Shown piece after piece: positions 28,013 to 36,441 of a stretch of DNA of 64,000 nt. The position numbers and the translations under genes were made by a program. The stretch is taken from NCBI GenBank assembly GCA_964544155.1, contig CAZJAH010000001.1, positions 268,063 to 332,062 of the forward strand, in the 5' to 3' direction. The DNA is from CAZJAH01 sp964544155 (lineage in GTDB: Bacteria; Bacteroidota; Ignavibacteria; Kapaibacteriales; UBA2268). Under the pieces are notes generated by a model that saw only the letters and a list, made by a program, of their open reading frames with translations, did no database searches and had not been told where the DNA came from. The stretch's first letter is position 1. The number at the start of each line of letters is the position of its first letter.

Positions 28013-30136
28013 ATGAAAGTTTATGAGCCCAAAGATATCAGAAATTTAGCCTTGCTTGGGCATGCCGGCAGCGGAAAGACCATTATTGCTGAAAGCATCC
28101 TTTACAATTCCGGTGCCGTTAACAGGAGAGGGTCGGTAGAAGACAATAACACTGTTTCAGATTTTAACGAGCTGGAGCATGAGAAAGGCTCATCGGTTTT
28201 TATGACTCCGCTCTCATGCGAATGGCAAAATATAAAATTCAATATTCTCGATACTCCGGGTTATGACGATTACGCCGGTGAAGTAGCAGCCGCGGCTCAC
28301 GTTGCCGATTCGGCCATTATTGTTATTAACGCTCAGAACGGTATGGAAATGGGCGCGGAGCTTGGTTTTTCCTATGCTGAAATGGAAAAAAGGCCTATTA
28401 TGTTCTTTGTGAATAAGCTTGATGTAGAGCAGGCCAATTTTGATGAAACAGTAAACGAGATAAAAGACCAGTTCGGCGGAAGCGTTACACTGCTTCAGTA
28501 TCCCCTGGAAACAGGCCCGAACTTCAACACAGTTATAGACCTTATTCTTAATAAAGCAATCAAATTTACAGACGGCAAAGCCGAAAAAATGGATATTCCC
28601 GATTCAGAGAAATCCAAAGCAGAAGAGCTCAGAAATGAATTCATCGAATCAGTCGCCGAAACTGATGAAGAGCTAATGACAAAGTACTTCGAAGAAGGTG
28701 AATTAAGCGAAGAGGACGTTAAGAAAGGGCTTCGCAATGCCATCATAAATTCCCAGATCTACCCTGTATTCTGCGGAAGCAGCAAAAACAATACAGGTAT
28801 AGAATCGCTTATGGAATTCGCGAAAGACGTACTTCCCTCTCCTGCTGATATGCCGGCAATCAAAGATGAAAACGGCAACGATATCAACTATAATACAGGC
28901 GATAAAACCGCCCTCTTTGTATTCAAAATGCAGTCAGACCCCAAGCTGGGCGATATGACTTTCTTCAAAGTTTACTCCGGCAGTGTTTCCGCCAGTATGG
29001 ACCTTATCAACCAGCGCGGTGGCGGCGAAAGGTTCGGCCAGATATTCAGCGTTATGGGCAAAAAACGTGATGAAGTCGATAAAATGATTGCAGGCGATAT
29101 AGGCGCAACTGTTAAGCTGAAAAACACACATGTAGGTGATACCCTGCATACAAAGGGTTTTGATATAAAGATTGCTCCTATACCCTTCCCCAATCCGAAA
29201 GTAAGGACAGCTATAGTGCCCAAGACCAAGGGCGAAGAAGAAAAAGTAGGCCTTGCCCTTAATGCTCTACATGAAGAAGATCCTACAATTATCATCGAGC
29301 ACTCACAGGAGCTTCGCCAGACTATAGTTTATTCACAGGGTGAGCTTCACCTGGCAGCGGCCAAATGGAGGCTTAAGCACAGGTATAAAGTAGAAGCTGA
29401 ATTTATAGAACCTCGGGTACCTTACAGGGAAACTATTCAGAAAGGTGTTGAAAGCAGCTACAGGCATAAAAAACAATCCGGCGGCGCGGGGCAGTTCGCC
29501 GAGGTGCACATGCACATTGAGCCTTACCGCGAAGGCGCACCCGACCCGTCACAGTATAACGTTAAAGGAAGAGACCTTATCGACCTGGACTGGGGCGGCA
29601 AGCTGGAATATATTAACTGTATAGTTGGCGGAGTAATCGACGCAAGGTTTTTGCCTGCCATACTCAAAGGTATTATGGAAAAAATGAACATCGGCCCGCT
29701 TACCGGCTCTTATGTGCGCGACATCAGAGTTTATATCTACGACGGTAAAATGCACCCGGTCGATTCAAATGAGGCAGCCTTCAAGATGGCAGGATCAATG
29801 GCATTTAAGGATGCTTTCACTAAAGCAGACCCCAAGATACTCGAGCCCATTTATAACGTAAAGGTAAAAGTACCTGAGGAATTCGTAGGCGACGTAATGA
29901 GCGACCTTCCTTCGAGAAGAGGCGTTATACAGGGTATCGAAACTGAAGGACGCTATCAGATCGTAAACTGCAAAATGCCGCTTGCTGAGCTGGATAAATA
30001 CGCTACAGCTCTAAGGTCAATGACCCAGGCAAGGGCGTCATATACTTCCGAGTACGCGGAATACGTCGCAGTACCCGGAAACGTACAGCAGGAACTCATG
30101 GACAAATACAAAAAAGAACAAGAAGAGGAAGAATAA
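28013..30136 (+). CDS. Elongation factor G paralogue (EF-G2 type)
   Basis: A 707-residue translational GTPase of the EF-G-2 branch. G1 is GHAGSGKT at residues 16-23, G3 is DTPGYDDY near residue 80, and G4 is NKLD. The catalytic His of ordinary EF-G (DTPGH) is Tyr here, as in the EF-G2 group, and the effector region reads HEKGSSVF rather than RERGITI. Domains II-V follow, with ELHLA, PYRETI, GGAGQFAEV and LPSRRGVIQGIE as landmarks. This paralogue is thought to serve in special translation or ribosome conditions and is not the main translocase; its cell role here is unknown. A terminator follows 36 bases after the stop. Confidence 0.93.
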   Translation: MKVYEPKDIRNLALLGHAGSGKTIIAESILYNSGAVNRRGSVEDNNTVSDFNELEHEKGSSVFMTPLSCEWQNIKFNILDTPGYDDYAGEVAAAAHVADSAIIVINAQNGMEMGAELGFSYAEMEKRPIMFFVNKLDVEQANFDETVNEIKDQFGGSVTLLQYPLETGPNFNTVIDLILNKAIKFTDGKAEKMDIPDSEKSKAEELRNEFIESVAETDEELMTKYFEEGELSEEDVKKGLRNAIINSQIYPVFCGSSKNNTGIESLMEFAKDVLPSPADMPAIKDENGNDINYNTGDKTALFVFKMQSDPKLGDMTFFKVYSGSVSASMDLINQRGGGERFGQIFSVMGKKRDEVDKMIAGDIGATVKLKNTHVGDTLHTKGFDIKIAPIPFPNPKVRTAIVPKTKGEEEKVGLALNALHEEDPTIIIEHSQELRQTIVYSQGELHLAAAKWRLKHRYKVEAEFIEPRVPYRETIQKGVESSYRHKKQSGGAGQFAEVHMHIEPYREGAPDPSQYNVKGRDLIDLDWGGKLEYINCIVGGVIDARFLPAILKGIMEKMNIGPLTGSYVRDIRVYIYDGKMHPVDSNEAAFKMAGSMAFKDAFTKADPKILEPIYNVKVKVPEEFVGDVMSDLPSRRGVIQGIETEGRYQIVNCKMPLAELDKYATALRSMTQARASYTSEYAEYVAVPGNVQQELMDKYKKEQEEEE

Positions 30137-30171
30137 GATCATTCATAGCAATGATCAAACGCAATCAGGAA

Positions 30172-30207
30172 AAGAAAAAGGCTGCCTCCGGGCGGCCTTT
30201 TCTTATA
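30172..30207 (+). terminator. Terminator after EF-G2
   Basis: AAAAGGC...GCCTTTT with the core GGCTGCCTCCGGGCGGCC, identical to the core of the YceI terminator at 12482. A T-rich tail (TTTTCTTAT) follows. Confidence 0.8.
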
Positions 30208-30230
30208 ATAAACAAATCAAATTGAATGTG

Positions 30231-30262
30231 TGGTAGCAATGCCGCCTTCGCCTGTGAAATGT
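30231..30262 (+). repeat. Degenerate copy of the GTAGC repeat
   Basis: TGGTAGCAATGCCGCC followed by TTCGCCTGTG, matching the copy at 30414 with several substitutions (TGGTAGC, GCCTGTG and ATG shared). Confidence 0.4.
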
Positions 30263-30413
30263 CTTGAACAAGATTTACTTGATTTAATGATTAACAGGAT
30301 GGGATATGCCGTAAAGCCAGCCCGGATCGTTATTCTGAGGCTCAGCCGAAGAATCCAAGGAAGATTGGAATTAAAATCAATGCTTTACATTGATAATCAT
30401 TGCTGATAAGCAT

Positions 30414-30502
30414 GTGGTAGCCCGGGCGTCCCCGCCTGTGCATGAAAAAAGCCGTAATCTTCCATTCGCACCCCATCGTCCGAAACCGGCTCAGCGAGCC
30501 GT
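30414..30502 (+). repeat. GTAGC repeat, copy 2
   Basis: Contains TGGTAGCCCGGGCGTCCCCG followed by CCTGTG and, further on, CCCCATCGTCCG; the same two blocks recur at 30568-30646. Confidence 0.65.
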
Positions 30503-30567
30503 TTACGGCCACTTCCCCTCGGAGAGGGGAAGAAACTGATCAGTATTATTTGCTACTTTTTCAAAAC

Positions 30568-30646
30568 ATTGTAGCCCGGGCGTCCCCGCCCGGGTAAAAA
30601 ATGCCATTATCTCTCGAACACTCCCCATCGTCCGGAAACGGTTTGG
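30568..30646 (+). repeat. GTAGC repeat, copy 3
   Basis: Contains GTAGCCCGGGCGTCCCCGCC and CCCCATCGTCCGG, about 155 bases after copy 2. The CCCGGGCG...CGCCCGGG block is itself palindromic. Confidence 0.65.
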
Positions 30647-30986
30647 GGGTGTATTTCCGTTGTCTTTCTGGATCTTTTATCAAAAACCAATGTTTTAATT
30701 CAACCTTCCTGACACACCCCTTTATCCCCTCTCGAAAGGGGAATGATTGTAACTCTATTATTTACATGCAGATAGCATATGTGAGGTAACTCATGTTAAT
30801 GTAATGGCAATGGCGCATCTGCCAGCACAGCAGCATTTAATATAGTGCCTGTCGTAAAATGCCGCTTAGCTCATTTGCTTTTGAGTAAAGCATAATGTAA
30901 TCGCCGTTTGTGTTTTTCATTCTCATCTTTCCCCCAAATTACTTCTGATTTTAAATTATTAGCTATTCAACAGCTATTCTGTTTTG

Positions 30987-31541
30987 TCAGAAGTTTTGCA
31001 AATTTTCAATCTTCTCATCAATTTTTCCTGCTTTTGATATCAAATAAAAGCTGATGGTTATCTCAGCGATCACTGCCAGAAACATTAGAGCATGAGCCGT
31101 AATAGTCAGTATTTCCGATTCATCAGGGAGTATGATGCTCGCGGCGCTATCCGTGATATAACCTATGGATGCCGCCAACAGCATCCAGCCTGGTATCCCT
31201 GGCAAAAATCCGGACTTAATGATAATATAACCCAGCATTAGCAAATGCAGCCCGAAGAATATCAGGGATATATCATAGCCGTAGCCGTGCGCGTTTAAGA
31301 ATAGCATGACAAAATATTCGAGCTGTTGAGCAGACATTCCCTCAGGTAACCCGTTTGATGAAAGGAGCATCGCAACAAACATAAGGTTAAGCAGGTTCAA
31401 GGCCAGTATCACTGCCATTACTAATCTGAATAAGGTCATCAACAGTGAATAGCGTTTATTAACATGGAGAAGAATCATATATAAAGCCCATGCTACCGTA
31501 ATGTCTGTTAAAATCATTATAAGATCGAGGATAATTGACAT
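30987..31541 (-). CDS. DUF4386-type membrane protein, probably missing its N-terminus
   Basis: 184 residues with about five membrane helices. The segment HGYGYDISLIFFGLHLLMLG followed by YIIIKSGFLPGIPG is the DUF4386 family signature. Family members usually have about 220-230 residues, and the usual first helix and loop (about 45-60 residues) is absent here. The start at 31541 lies beside the assembly gap, so the missing N-terminus could be real or a product of the join. The frame stays open upstream of this ATG (GFDAEAVAIFGFK) into the duplicated 55 bases. Function of the family is unknown. Confidence 0.72.
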   Translation of the reverse strand: MSIILDLIMILTDITVAWALYMILLHVNKRYSLLMTLFRLVMAVILALNLLNLMFVAMLLSSNGLPEGMSAQQLEYFVMLFLNAHGYGYDISLIFFGLHLLMLGYIIIKSGFLPGIPGWMLLAASIGYITDSAASIILPDESEILTITAHALMFLAVIAEITISFYLISKAGKIDEKIENLQNF

Positions 31542-31558
31542 TTTGAATCCGAAAATCG

Positions 31559-31613
31559 CGACGGCTTCGGCATCAAAACCGCGTCATCAGGCAGGCAGAT
31601 GTATTCCGCGTTG
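31559..31613. repeat. 55-bp direct repeat, left copy at the assembly gap
   Basis: The 55 bases up to the first N are identical to 31714-31768. On the minus strand they encode the end of the oxidoreductase fragment (NAEYICLPDDAVLMPKPS). Almost certainly an unmerged contig overlap. Confidence 0.92.
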
Positions 31614-31713
31614 NNNNNNNNNNNNNNNNNNNNNNNNNNNNNNNNNNNNNNNNNNNNNNNNNNNNNNNNNNNNNNNNNNNNNNNNNNNNNNNNNNNNNNN
31701 NNNNNNNNNNNNN
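31614..31713. other. Assembly gap of exactly 100 N
   Basis: A run of 100 N, the usual placeholder of unknown size, bounded on both sides by the same 55 bases. Confidence 0.98.
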
Positions 31714-31768
31714 CGACGGCTTCGGCATCAAAACCGCGTCATCAGGCAGGCAGATGTATTCCGCGTTG
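31714..31768. repeat. 55-bp direct repeat, right copy at the assembly gap
   Basis: Begins at the first base after the N run and is identical to 31559-31613. Confidence 0.92.
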
Positions 31769-32073
31769 GCCCCGAATTCTGGCCCGGCAGTACCGAAAAC
31801 CTGATCTCCTGCTTGATACGATTTCACGGATTTGCCGACAGACTCAACCTCGCCGGCGAGTTCCTCGCCCAGCGTGTTTATTTTTGGCCTGATTAATCCC
31901 GTAAAGAGCCTTGCGACAATGGGCTCACCTCTTCTGAACGTACATTCTGTGGCTGTTACGGTCGTAGCGTGTATTTTGATCAGAATGTCATTATCCCCGG
32001 GAACCGGCTTATCCGCGTTCTTTATTTCGAGAACTTCAGGCGGCCCGTATTTGTTATATTCTACTTTTTTCAC
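31714..32073 (-). CDS. MDR-family quinone oxidoreductase/alcohol dehydrogenase, N-terminal 120 residues only
   Basis: The start of a medium-chain dehydrogenase/reductase of the NAD(P)-dependent quinone oxidoreductase type: YNKYGPPEVLEIKNADKPVP, then ILIKIHATTVTATE and GEELAGEVESVGKSVK, with GDQVFGTAGPEFGANAEY before the gap. It is the GroES-like part; the Rossmann NADPH-binding half is missing because the gene runs into the assembly gap. If the two 55-bp copies are merged, the frame continues RFSDSKCQLSSIL and stops at 31517-31519, so the gene would be truncated at about 133 residues and fused head to tail with the DUF4386 gene. The upstream sequence has no good ribosome site. Confidence 0.8.
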
Positions 32074-32205
32074 AAAACAAATCCCCAGTTGTAAATTTTA
32101 AAACAGTAGTGAAGATTATGTCAGCTAAAAATTGGCAAATCCTTAATTTTTATTAATATAAATTAAAAAAAGGCCGCGCATAATCATTTTATGGTTTAAA
32201 TTTCC

Positions 32206-32239
32206 TTTGTAAAAAAATCCGGCAATTATCTTATCTTTG
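32206..32239 (+). promoter_or_regulatory. Bacteroidota-type promoter for the phosphatase gene
   Basis: TTTG at 32206-32209 and TATCTTTG at 32232-32239 with a 22-base spacer, slightly longer than usual. Transcription would begin near 32246, just before an AGGAGG site. Confidence 0.5.
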
Positions 32240-32266
32240 CCGAAACATAGGAGGATATAATACCGT

Positions 32267-32284
32267 ATGGAACTTTATAGCTAA
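32267..32284 (+). other. Five-codon leader frame behind a perfect ribosome site
   Basis: AGGAGG at 32249-32254 is followed 12 bases later by ATG GAA CTT TAT AGC TAA (MELYS). It sits 21 bases before the start of the 939-residue phosphatase and uses the best ribosome site in that leader. Whether it is translated is unknown. Confidence 0.25.
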
Positions 32285-32305
32285 ATTATTTAACCTGCAG
32301 GGTGT

Positions 32306-35125
32306 ATGTCCATCTGGAGTAAAAAACCTAATATTTACAGGCTGATATATTCAGCGCTTTTGCTTTTGCTTACCGCGATGGCCTGCCTGAACTTTTACCG
32401 GAACGCGTCATCTCCGCATGATGAGAACTTTTACCAAACCCCTCCCTCCAATTTTTATGTCAGCGAGAAGATCAATACATATAAGATAATACACAATAAA
32501 AATGAAAATGCCCTGAAAAGCAGCAGCATCCCTCCCGGCAGCTATATTATGGCCATTAAAGGAAATGTGCCAGCGGGCATGAAAGATTTATCTGAAACGC
32601 TCGAATCGGATAATGATTCGATACACATAAAGGCCTTCAATGTTGAAACCTGGCAAATGGAAGAGCATATAAGCGGTAACCGGAACCTTGATACATCGAA
32701 AATCATTTATATTGATGGCGCGGCTCTTATTATCGGACTGAGTGAAGGAGGAGCTTCTGACCGCGCGGGAATGAAAAGGGGCGACCTTATTTACCGGGTT
32801 AACGGCAGGGAGTTCAAGAATATTTTCCAGGCCGACAGTATGATGCGCTCATTTGAGAGCGGTGATATTATCCGCTATGACGTACTGCGAGGAAACAAAA
32901 CGATACGTCTCGACGTTAAGCTGGCCCGGTTCGGCGTTCAGTTTATAACGCTAACCTTATTCATATCGGGTATTTTATATATGGCAACCGGCGCCTTTTT
33001 ATCTTTTAAAAGGCCTAAGATAAAGGCCGCACGGGTAACAGGCATGGCTTTTACTTTGATAGGGTTCTATCTGGCAGCAATGTATAACAACGCACCTCTC
33101 GCGCAGAGTGAAATTTTCTCAGTGCTGCGAGTTCACCTCTTAGTTATAACAATATATATTGGCCTTGTGATATTCCTGCACAGCTATTACCTTTTCCCTG
33201 TGGAGCGCAGAAGGATTCTTAACAAGAAATGGCCACTCCGGGTACTATATGCCTTAGGATTTATATCAGTAGCCGCCGTTCTTGTCATTTTAAAAATTGA
33301 TTTTGAGCACAGTTTTACCGTTCAGTTTATACTTATCACTTTGATTTTTGTTTTCGGCATCTCTATACTTTTCATTTTCAGGGAGAAAAGCGACAAAAAA
33401 AGCCGCAGGCTGGGCCGGGCAATCCGGTTCTCGATGGCTGCCAATGTTTTGTTTTTCTTCTTCCTGGGCGCCATTCCATACTTCAGTGGGCGAATAGGGC
33501 CATTGCTGAGTAATATAGCAGCCTATTTGCAGATTTTTACTCTGTTAATACCACTCGCTTATTTTTATACAATCGGAAAATACAGGCTGCTGGATTTGGA
33601 TATCCGTCTCAGGCGAAATATTCAATATCTTGTATTCGCAAATGCGTGGAGGCTCCTCGTAACTGCTGTGGTAATCGGTCTGATTGGTCTATTTGCCAGC
33701 ATTGAGTTCCAGATGCCGAATCTGCACTTTACGGGTTCGAGCATTGAAGTGCTGAATAAACCCCTTTCACCGTATAAAAACCTTTTTTATGAAAAGATTT
33801 TCCTCATTATAATTTCATTTCTACTTATACTGGTTTTCACCGGTATAGGTAAGAAAGGGCTTAAATATCTGGATAAAAAATTCTACCGCGCTAAATTCGA
33901 CTACAGGGATGCTTCTTCTAAGCTGCTCAGACTTATGGAAAACAGCCTTAATGTAGAAAATCTGGCTAAGTTTATTGTGGGTAAACTAAGCAGCCTCATA
34001 CATCTGAAACGCGCCGGAGTGATATTCTTTAAAGATGAAGGAGAAGTCCGCGCACAGGTATATTACGGACTTAAAACCGACGCGGTAAATAAATATTGCC
34101 GCCTGGCCGGCCCCGCGATAGTCAAAGCAGTCAGGCAGTTCAAAGAAGTGATCCGAGTGGAATACATGCCGGGCGATCTGAAGGAAGTTTTCCTTGAATG
34201 TAAATTCATGTATATTATTCCGGTTAAATCAAAGGGTAAGATACTGGGAATTATTCTGATTGGGGAAAAGCTGTCTGAATCGCCCTACCACCATGAAGAT
34301 TTTGAATTTCTGAAAACAATTTCTGTACAGGCAGCCGTAGCAGTTGAGAATACTATGCTTTACGAAAGTCTTGCACAGCAGGAAAGAATGAAGCATGAAT
34401 TGGAAATTGCCCGAAAAATACAGATAGCCTCATTGCCGGATTCTATTCCCGAATTTCCAGGGCTGGATATATCCGGCATTTCACTGCCCGCGCTGGAAGT
34501 AGGCGGCGATTTTTATGATTTCCTAATTAATGGACGCGAAGAACTGACGGTGGTCATCGGAGACGTAAGCGGTAAGGGCACCTCCGCGGCTATGTATATG
34601 TCCAAAACTCAGGGTATACTTAGAACCCTGCATGACTTCAACCTAAACCCGCGGGAAATGCTGCACCGCTCCAACAATCTACTCTACGGCCATATTGAAA
34701 AAAATTCATTCATATCCGCGACCGCTGCCAGGATAGACCGCCACAGGCAGTTCATGACATTCTCGCGCGCGGGGCATCTTCCGGTATATCACTTCCAGAA
34801 AATGAACAATATGGTCATAAAGCACAAACCCAAAGGTATAGCTATGGGTATGACGGGAAATTCCCTGTTCATCAATAATCTGGAACAGCTTTCGATTAAA
34901 TTCGATGAAGGAGATATTTTCCTGCTGATAACTGACGGAGTTACCGAAGCCCGCGATAAGTCAGGTAATGAATACGATGAGCGGGAACTTGTAAATCTTA
35001 TCATTCAGAATAATAATGAAAGCGCCGGGAGGCTGCGTGATTCCATTATCAATTCCCTTGAGAGCTTCCGGCGCGAAGAACCCCAGTATGACGACATCAC
35101 CATCGTTGTTATCAAGGTAATATAG
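32306..35125 (+). CDS. Membrane PDZ-GAF-SpoIIE/PP2C phosphatase
   Basis: A 939-residue protein: N-terminal helix (10-30), a periplasm-facing region with a PDZ domain (about 125-210: GGASDRAGMKRGDLIYRVNG), about eight further membrane helices (210-440 and 500-520), a GAF domain (about 545-690), and a SpoIIE/RsbU-type PP2C phosphatase (about 700-938). The catalytic aspartates sit in EVGGDFYDF, VIGDVSGKG and LITDGVTEARD. Such phosphatases act on anti-sigma antagonists or other regulatory phosphoproteins. It should sense an envelope signal through the PDZ/membrane part and a small ligand through GAF. No partner (anti-anti-sigma or kinase) gene is adjacent, so its target is unknown. Confidence 0.9.
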   Translation: MSIWSKKPNIYRLIYSALLLLLTAMACLNFYRNASSPHDENFYQTPPSNFYVSEKINTYKIIHNKNENALKSSSIPPGSYIMAIKGNVPAGMKDLSETLESDNDSIHIKAFNVETWQMEEHISGNRNLDTSKIIYIDGAALIIGLSEGGASDRAGMKRGDLIYRVNGREFKNIFQADSMMRSFESGDIIRYDVLRGNKTIRLDVKLARFGVQFITLTLFISGILYMATGAFLSFKRPKIKAARVTGMAFTLIGFYLAAMYNNAPLAQSEIFSVLRVHLLVITIYIGLVIFLHSYYLFPVERRRILNKKWPLRVLYALGFISVAAVLVILKIDFEHSFTVQFILITLIFVFGISILFIFREKSDKKSRRLGRAIRFSMAANVLFFFFLGAIPYFSGRIGPLLSNIAAYLQIFTLLIPLAYFYTIGKYRLLDLDIRLRRNIQYLVFANAWRLLVTAVVIGLIGLFASIEFQMPNLHFTGSSIEVLNKPLSPYKNLFYEKIFLIIISFLLILVFTGIGKKGLKYLDKKFYRAKFDYRDASSKLLRLMENSLNVENLAKFIVGKLSSLIHLKRAGVIFFKDEGEVRAQVYYGLKTDAVNKYCRLAGPAIVKAVRQFKEVIRVEYMPGDLKEVFLECKFMYIIPVKSKGKILGIILIGEKLSESPYHHEDFEFLKTISVQAAVAVENTMLYESLAQQERMKHELEIARKIQIASLPDSIPEFPGLDISGISLPALEVGGDFYDFLINGREELTVVIGDVSGKGTSAAMYMSKTQGILRTLHDFNLNPREMLHRSNNLLYGHIEKNSFISATAARIDRHRQFMTFSRAGHLPVYHFQKMNNMVIKHKPKGIAMGMTGNSLFINNLEQLSIKFDEGDIFLLITDGVTEARDKSGNEYDERELVNLIIQNNNESAGRLRDSIINSLESFRREEPQYDDITIVVIKVI

Positions 35126-35170
35126 CTGAAGCCGCATAATTTTTTATCCAGCGGCTATTATCCAAATTCT

Positions 35171-36439
35171 TTACCGGACTATTTGAATTTTTTCACTATA
35201 TACATTCTCATCTAAGCTATTTGTGAATGTTAAAAAATAAGTGCCCGAAGAAATATCCGGCAAATGTAATGTGATTCTGTTTATACCTTTGTCTAAGCTG
35301 CCTTGATAGAGATGATTTTTAGTTTTGGACGAAAAATCAAACAAGTAAATGTTGATATACTCTGAAACATTTGCTAAAATATTAGCATTAATTATTTCTC
35401 TGGTTACGGGATTTGGAAATATTTCTAAAACATTGATAAGACCTTCTCCAGAACTTTCAGAATTAAGATCATGTATCCTTTTTTTGGTTAATCCTGAATC
35501 AATTTTTGTTACCTTGAGAAAGAATTTCTTCCCGTCAATAGTTGTATCTTCAACAAACCCTGCCAAAAATTTGCTTTTAAATTCATCATTGTATAGAGAA
35601 GGTACGGCTCGAATTTCCGGATAAACACCGTGCTGCTGAAAATGAGAATCAGCGTAATCATTAAGCTCTGTCCACCATTCGTTTTGCAGGTATTCCCAGT
35701 AGTCATCCCAGAAATGCCTCGTTCCCAGACTATCAACCCATGCAGTCTGGCTAATTTGATAAGATTGTAGTTTAAGTACCATTCCATAAGGAGTTTGTCC
35801 CCAGCGTTTAGGTACAACTTCCAAGTATACATCCCTGCCGTAAGCAGCCTCAGGAATATCTCTTACTATCCAGGCAGTATTTGGCGATGTCCCGTACTTT
35901 GCTGTAGAGTCAATTGCATTATGTTGTGTAACACCCACACTATCAATAATGTCAATTGTTTCTCCTATTTCAGCATCTACTATTCTTAAAACAAATTCCT
36001 GATGATCAGCGATTAAGTCGTAATCATCATTTTCATCTTCAAATTCATCCGGATCACATGGATCATAATTTACTTTCATTTCCCTGAAAAAAGATATTTT
36101 TTGATGACCGATTTCCGGAACTCTAAAAGTCTCTGTTCGGCTATAAGGCATTAAATCATAGTTTATGCCTTGCTCTGAAGACCCTTTTAAGGTCCTGTTT
36201 TCAAATTCGGCCAAATCCGGTTTTATATATATTCTTGTTTCATCAGAGTCACTAATCAATTTGAACTCCCCTACCAGATAATATACATAGGCTGTTTCAA
36301 ATGCATTTGTAAAATGCAGATACTGATTAAATCTGTAATTCTCACTGTTGTAAGCAAACACAGGTTCTTTTAGAAATGATTGAGATTGTACATTTACAAC
36401 CATTGTTAACAGTGACAGCATTACTATGATTTTTTTCAT
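35171..36439 (-). CDS. Secreted T9SS cargo of unknown function, paired with a Cys-rich protein
   Basis: A 422-residue protein: signal peptide (1-20), a region of about 310 residues I do not recognise, and a type A T9SS sorting domain at about 340-422 (LEIFPNPVTREI ... DISSGTYFLTFTNS, ending KIQIVR). It begins 2 bases after the stop of the Cys-rich gene; its ribosome site GGAGG is formed by the last codons of that gene (CAG GAG GAC TAA), so the two are translationally linked. The two genes look more AT-rich than their neighbours. The middle region contains acidic and aromatic patches (DEFEDENDDYDLIAD) but no recognised catalytic motif. Confidence 0.8.
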   Translation of the reverse strand: MKKIIVMLSLLTMVVNVQSQSFLKEPVFAYNSENYRFNQYLHFTNAFETAYVYYLVGEFKLISDSDETRIYIKPDLAEFENRTLKGSSEQGINYDLMPYSRTETFRVPEIGHQKISFFREMKVNYDPCDPDEFEDENDDYDLIADHQEFVLRIVDAEIGETIDIIDSVGVTQHNAIDSTAKYGTSPNTAWIVRDIPEAAYGRDVYLEVVPKRWGQTPYGMVLKLQSYQISQTAWVDSLGTRHFWDDYWEYLQNEWWTELNDYADSHFQQHGVYPEIRAVPSLYNDEFKSKFLAGFVEDTTIDGKKFFLKVTKIDSGLTKKRIHDLNSESSGEGLINVLEIFPNPVTREIINANILANVSEYINIYLFDFSSKTKNHLYQGSLDKGINRITLHLPDISSGTYFLTFTNSLDENVYSEKIQIVR

Positions 36440-36441
36440 TT

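Larger units (their letters stand above)
30208..30986. other. Palindromic-repeat island without a gene
   Basis: About 780 bases with no supported coding region. It holds three copies of a GTAGC...CGCC element (30231, 30414, 30568), a TTATTCTGAGGCTCAGCCGA segment at 30328-30354, and C-rich/G-rich inverted repeats at 30487-30501 (GGCTC...GAGCC), 30513-30531 (TTCCCCTC...GAGGGGAA) and 30724-30742 (TCCCCT...AGGGGA). The look is of dispersed, non-coding repeats of the kind scattered through some FCB genomes. A frame from 30601 to 30789 runs through the repeats and is not credible. Confidence 0.6.

Noticed and set aside
30601..30789. 62-codon plus-strand frame in the repeat island
   Set aside because: It is made of repeat and palindrome sequence and starts inside a repeat copy.
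30208..30986. Insertion sequence or CRISPR array
   Set aside because: No transposase, no evenly spaced identical repeats and no spacer pattern; the copies are few and imperfect.
31501..31896. Plus-strand frame crossing the N gap
   Set aside because: Its sequence includes X residues from the gap and mirrors the duplicated 55 bases on the other strand.
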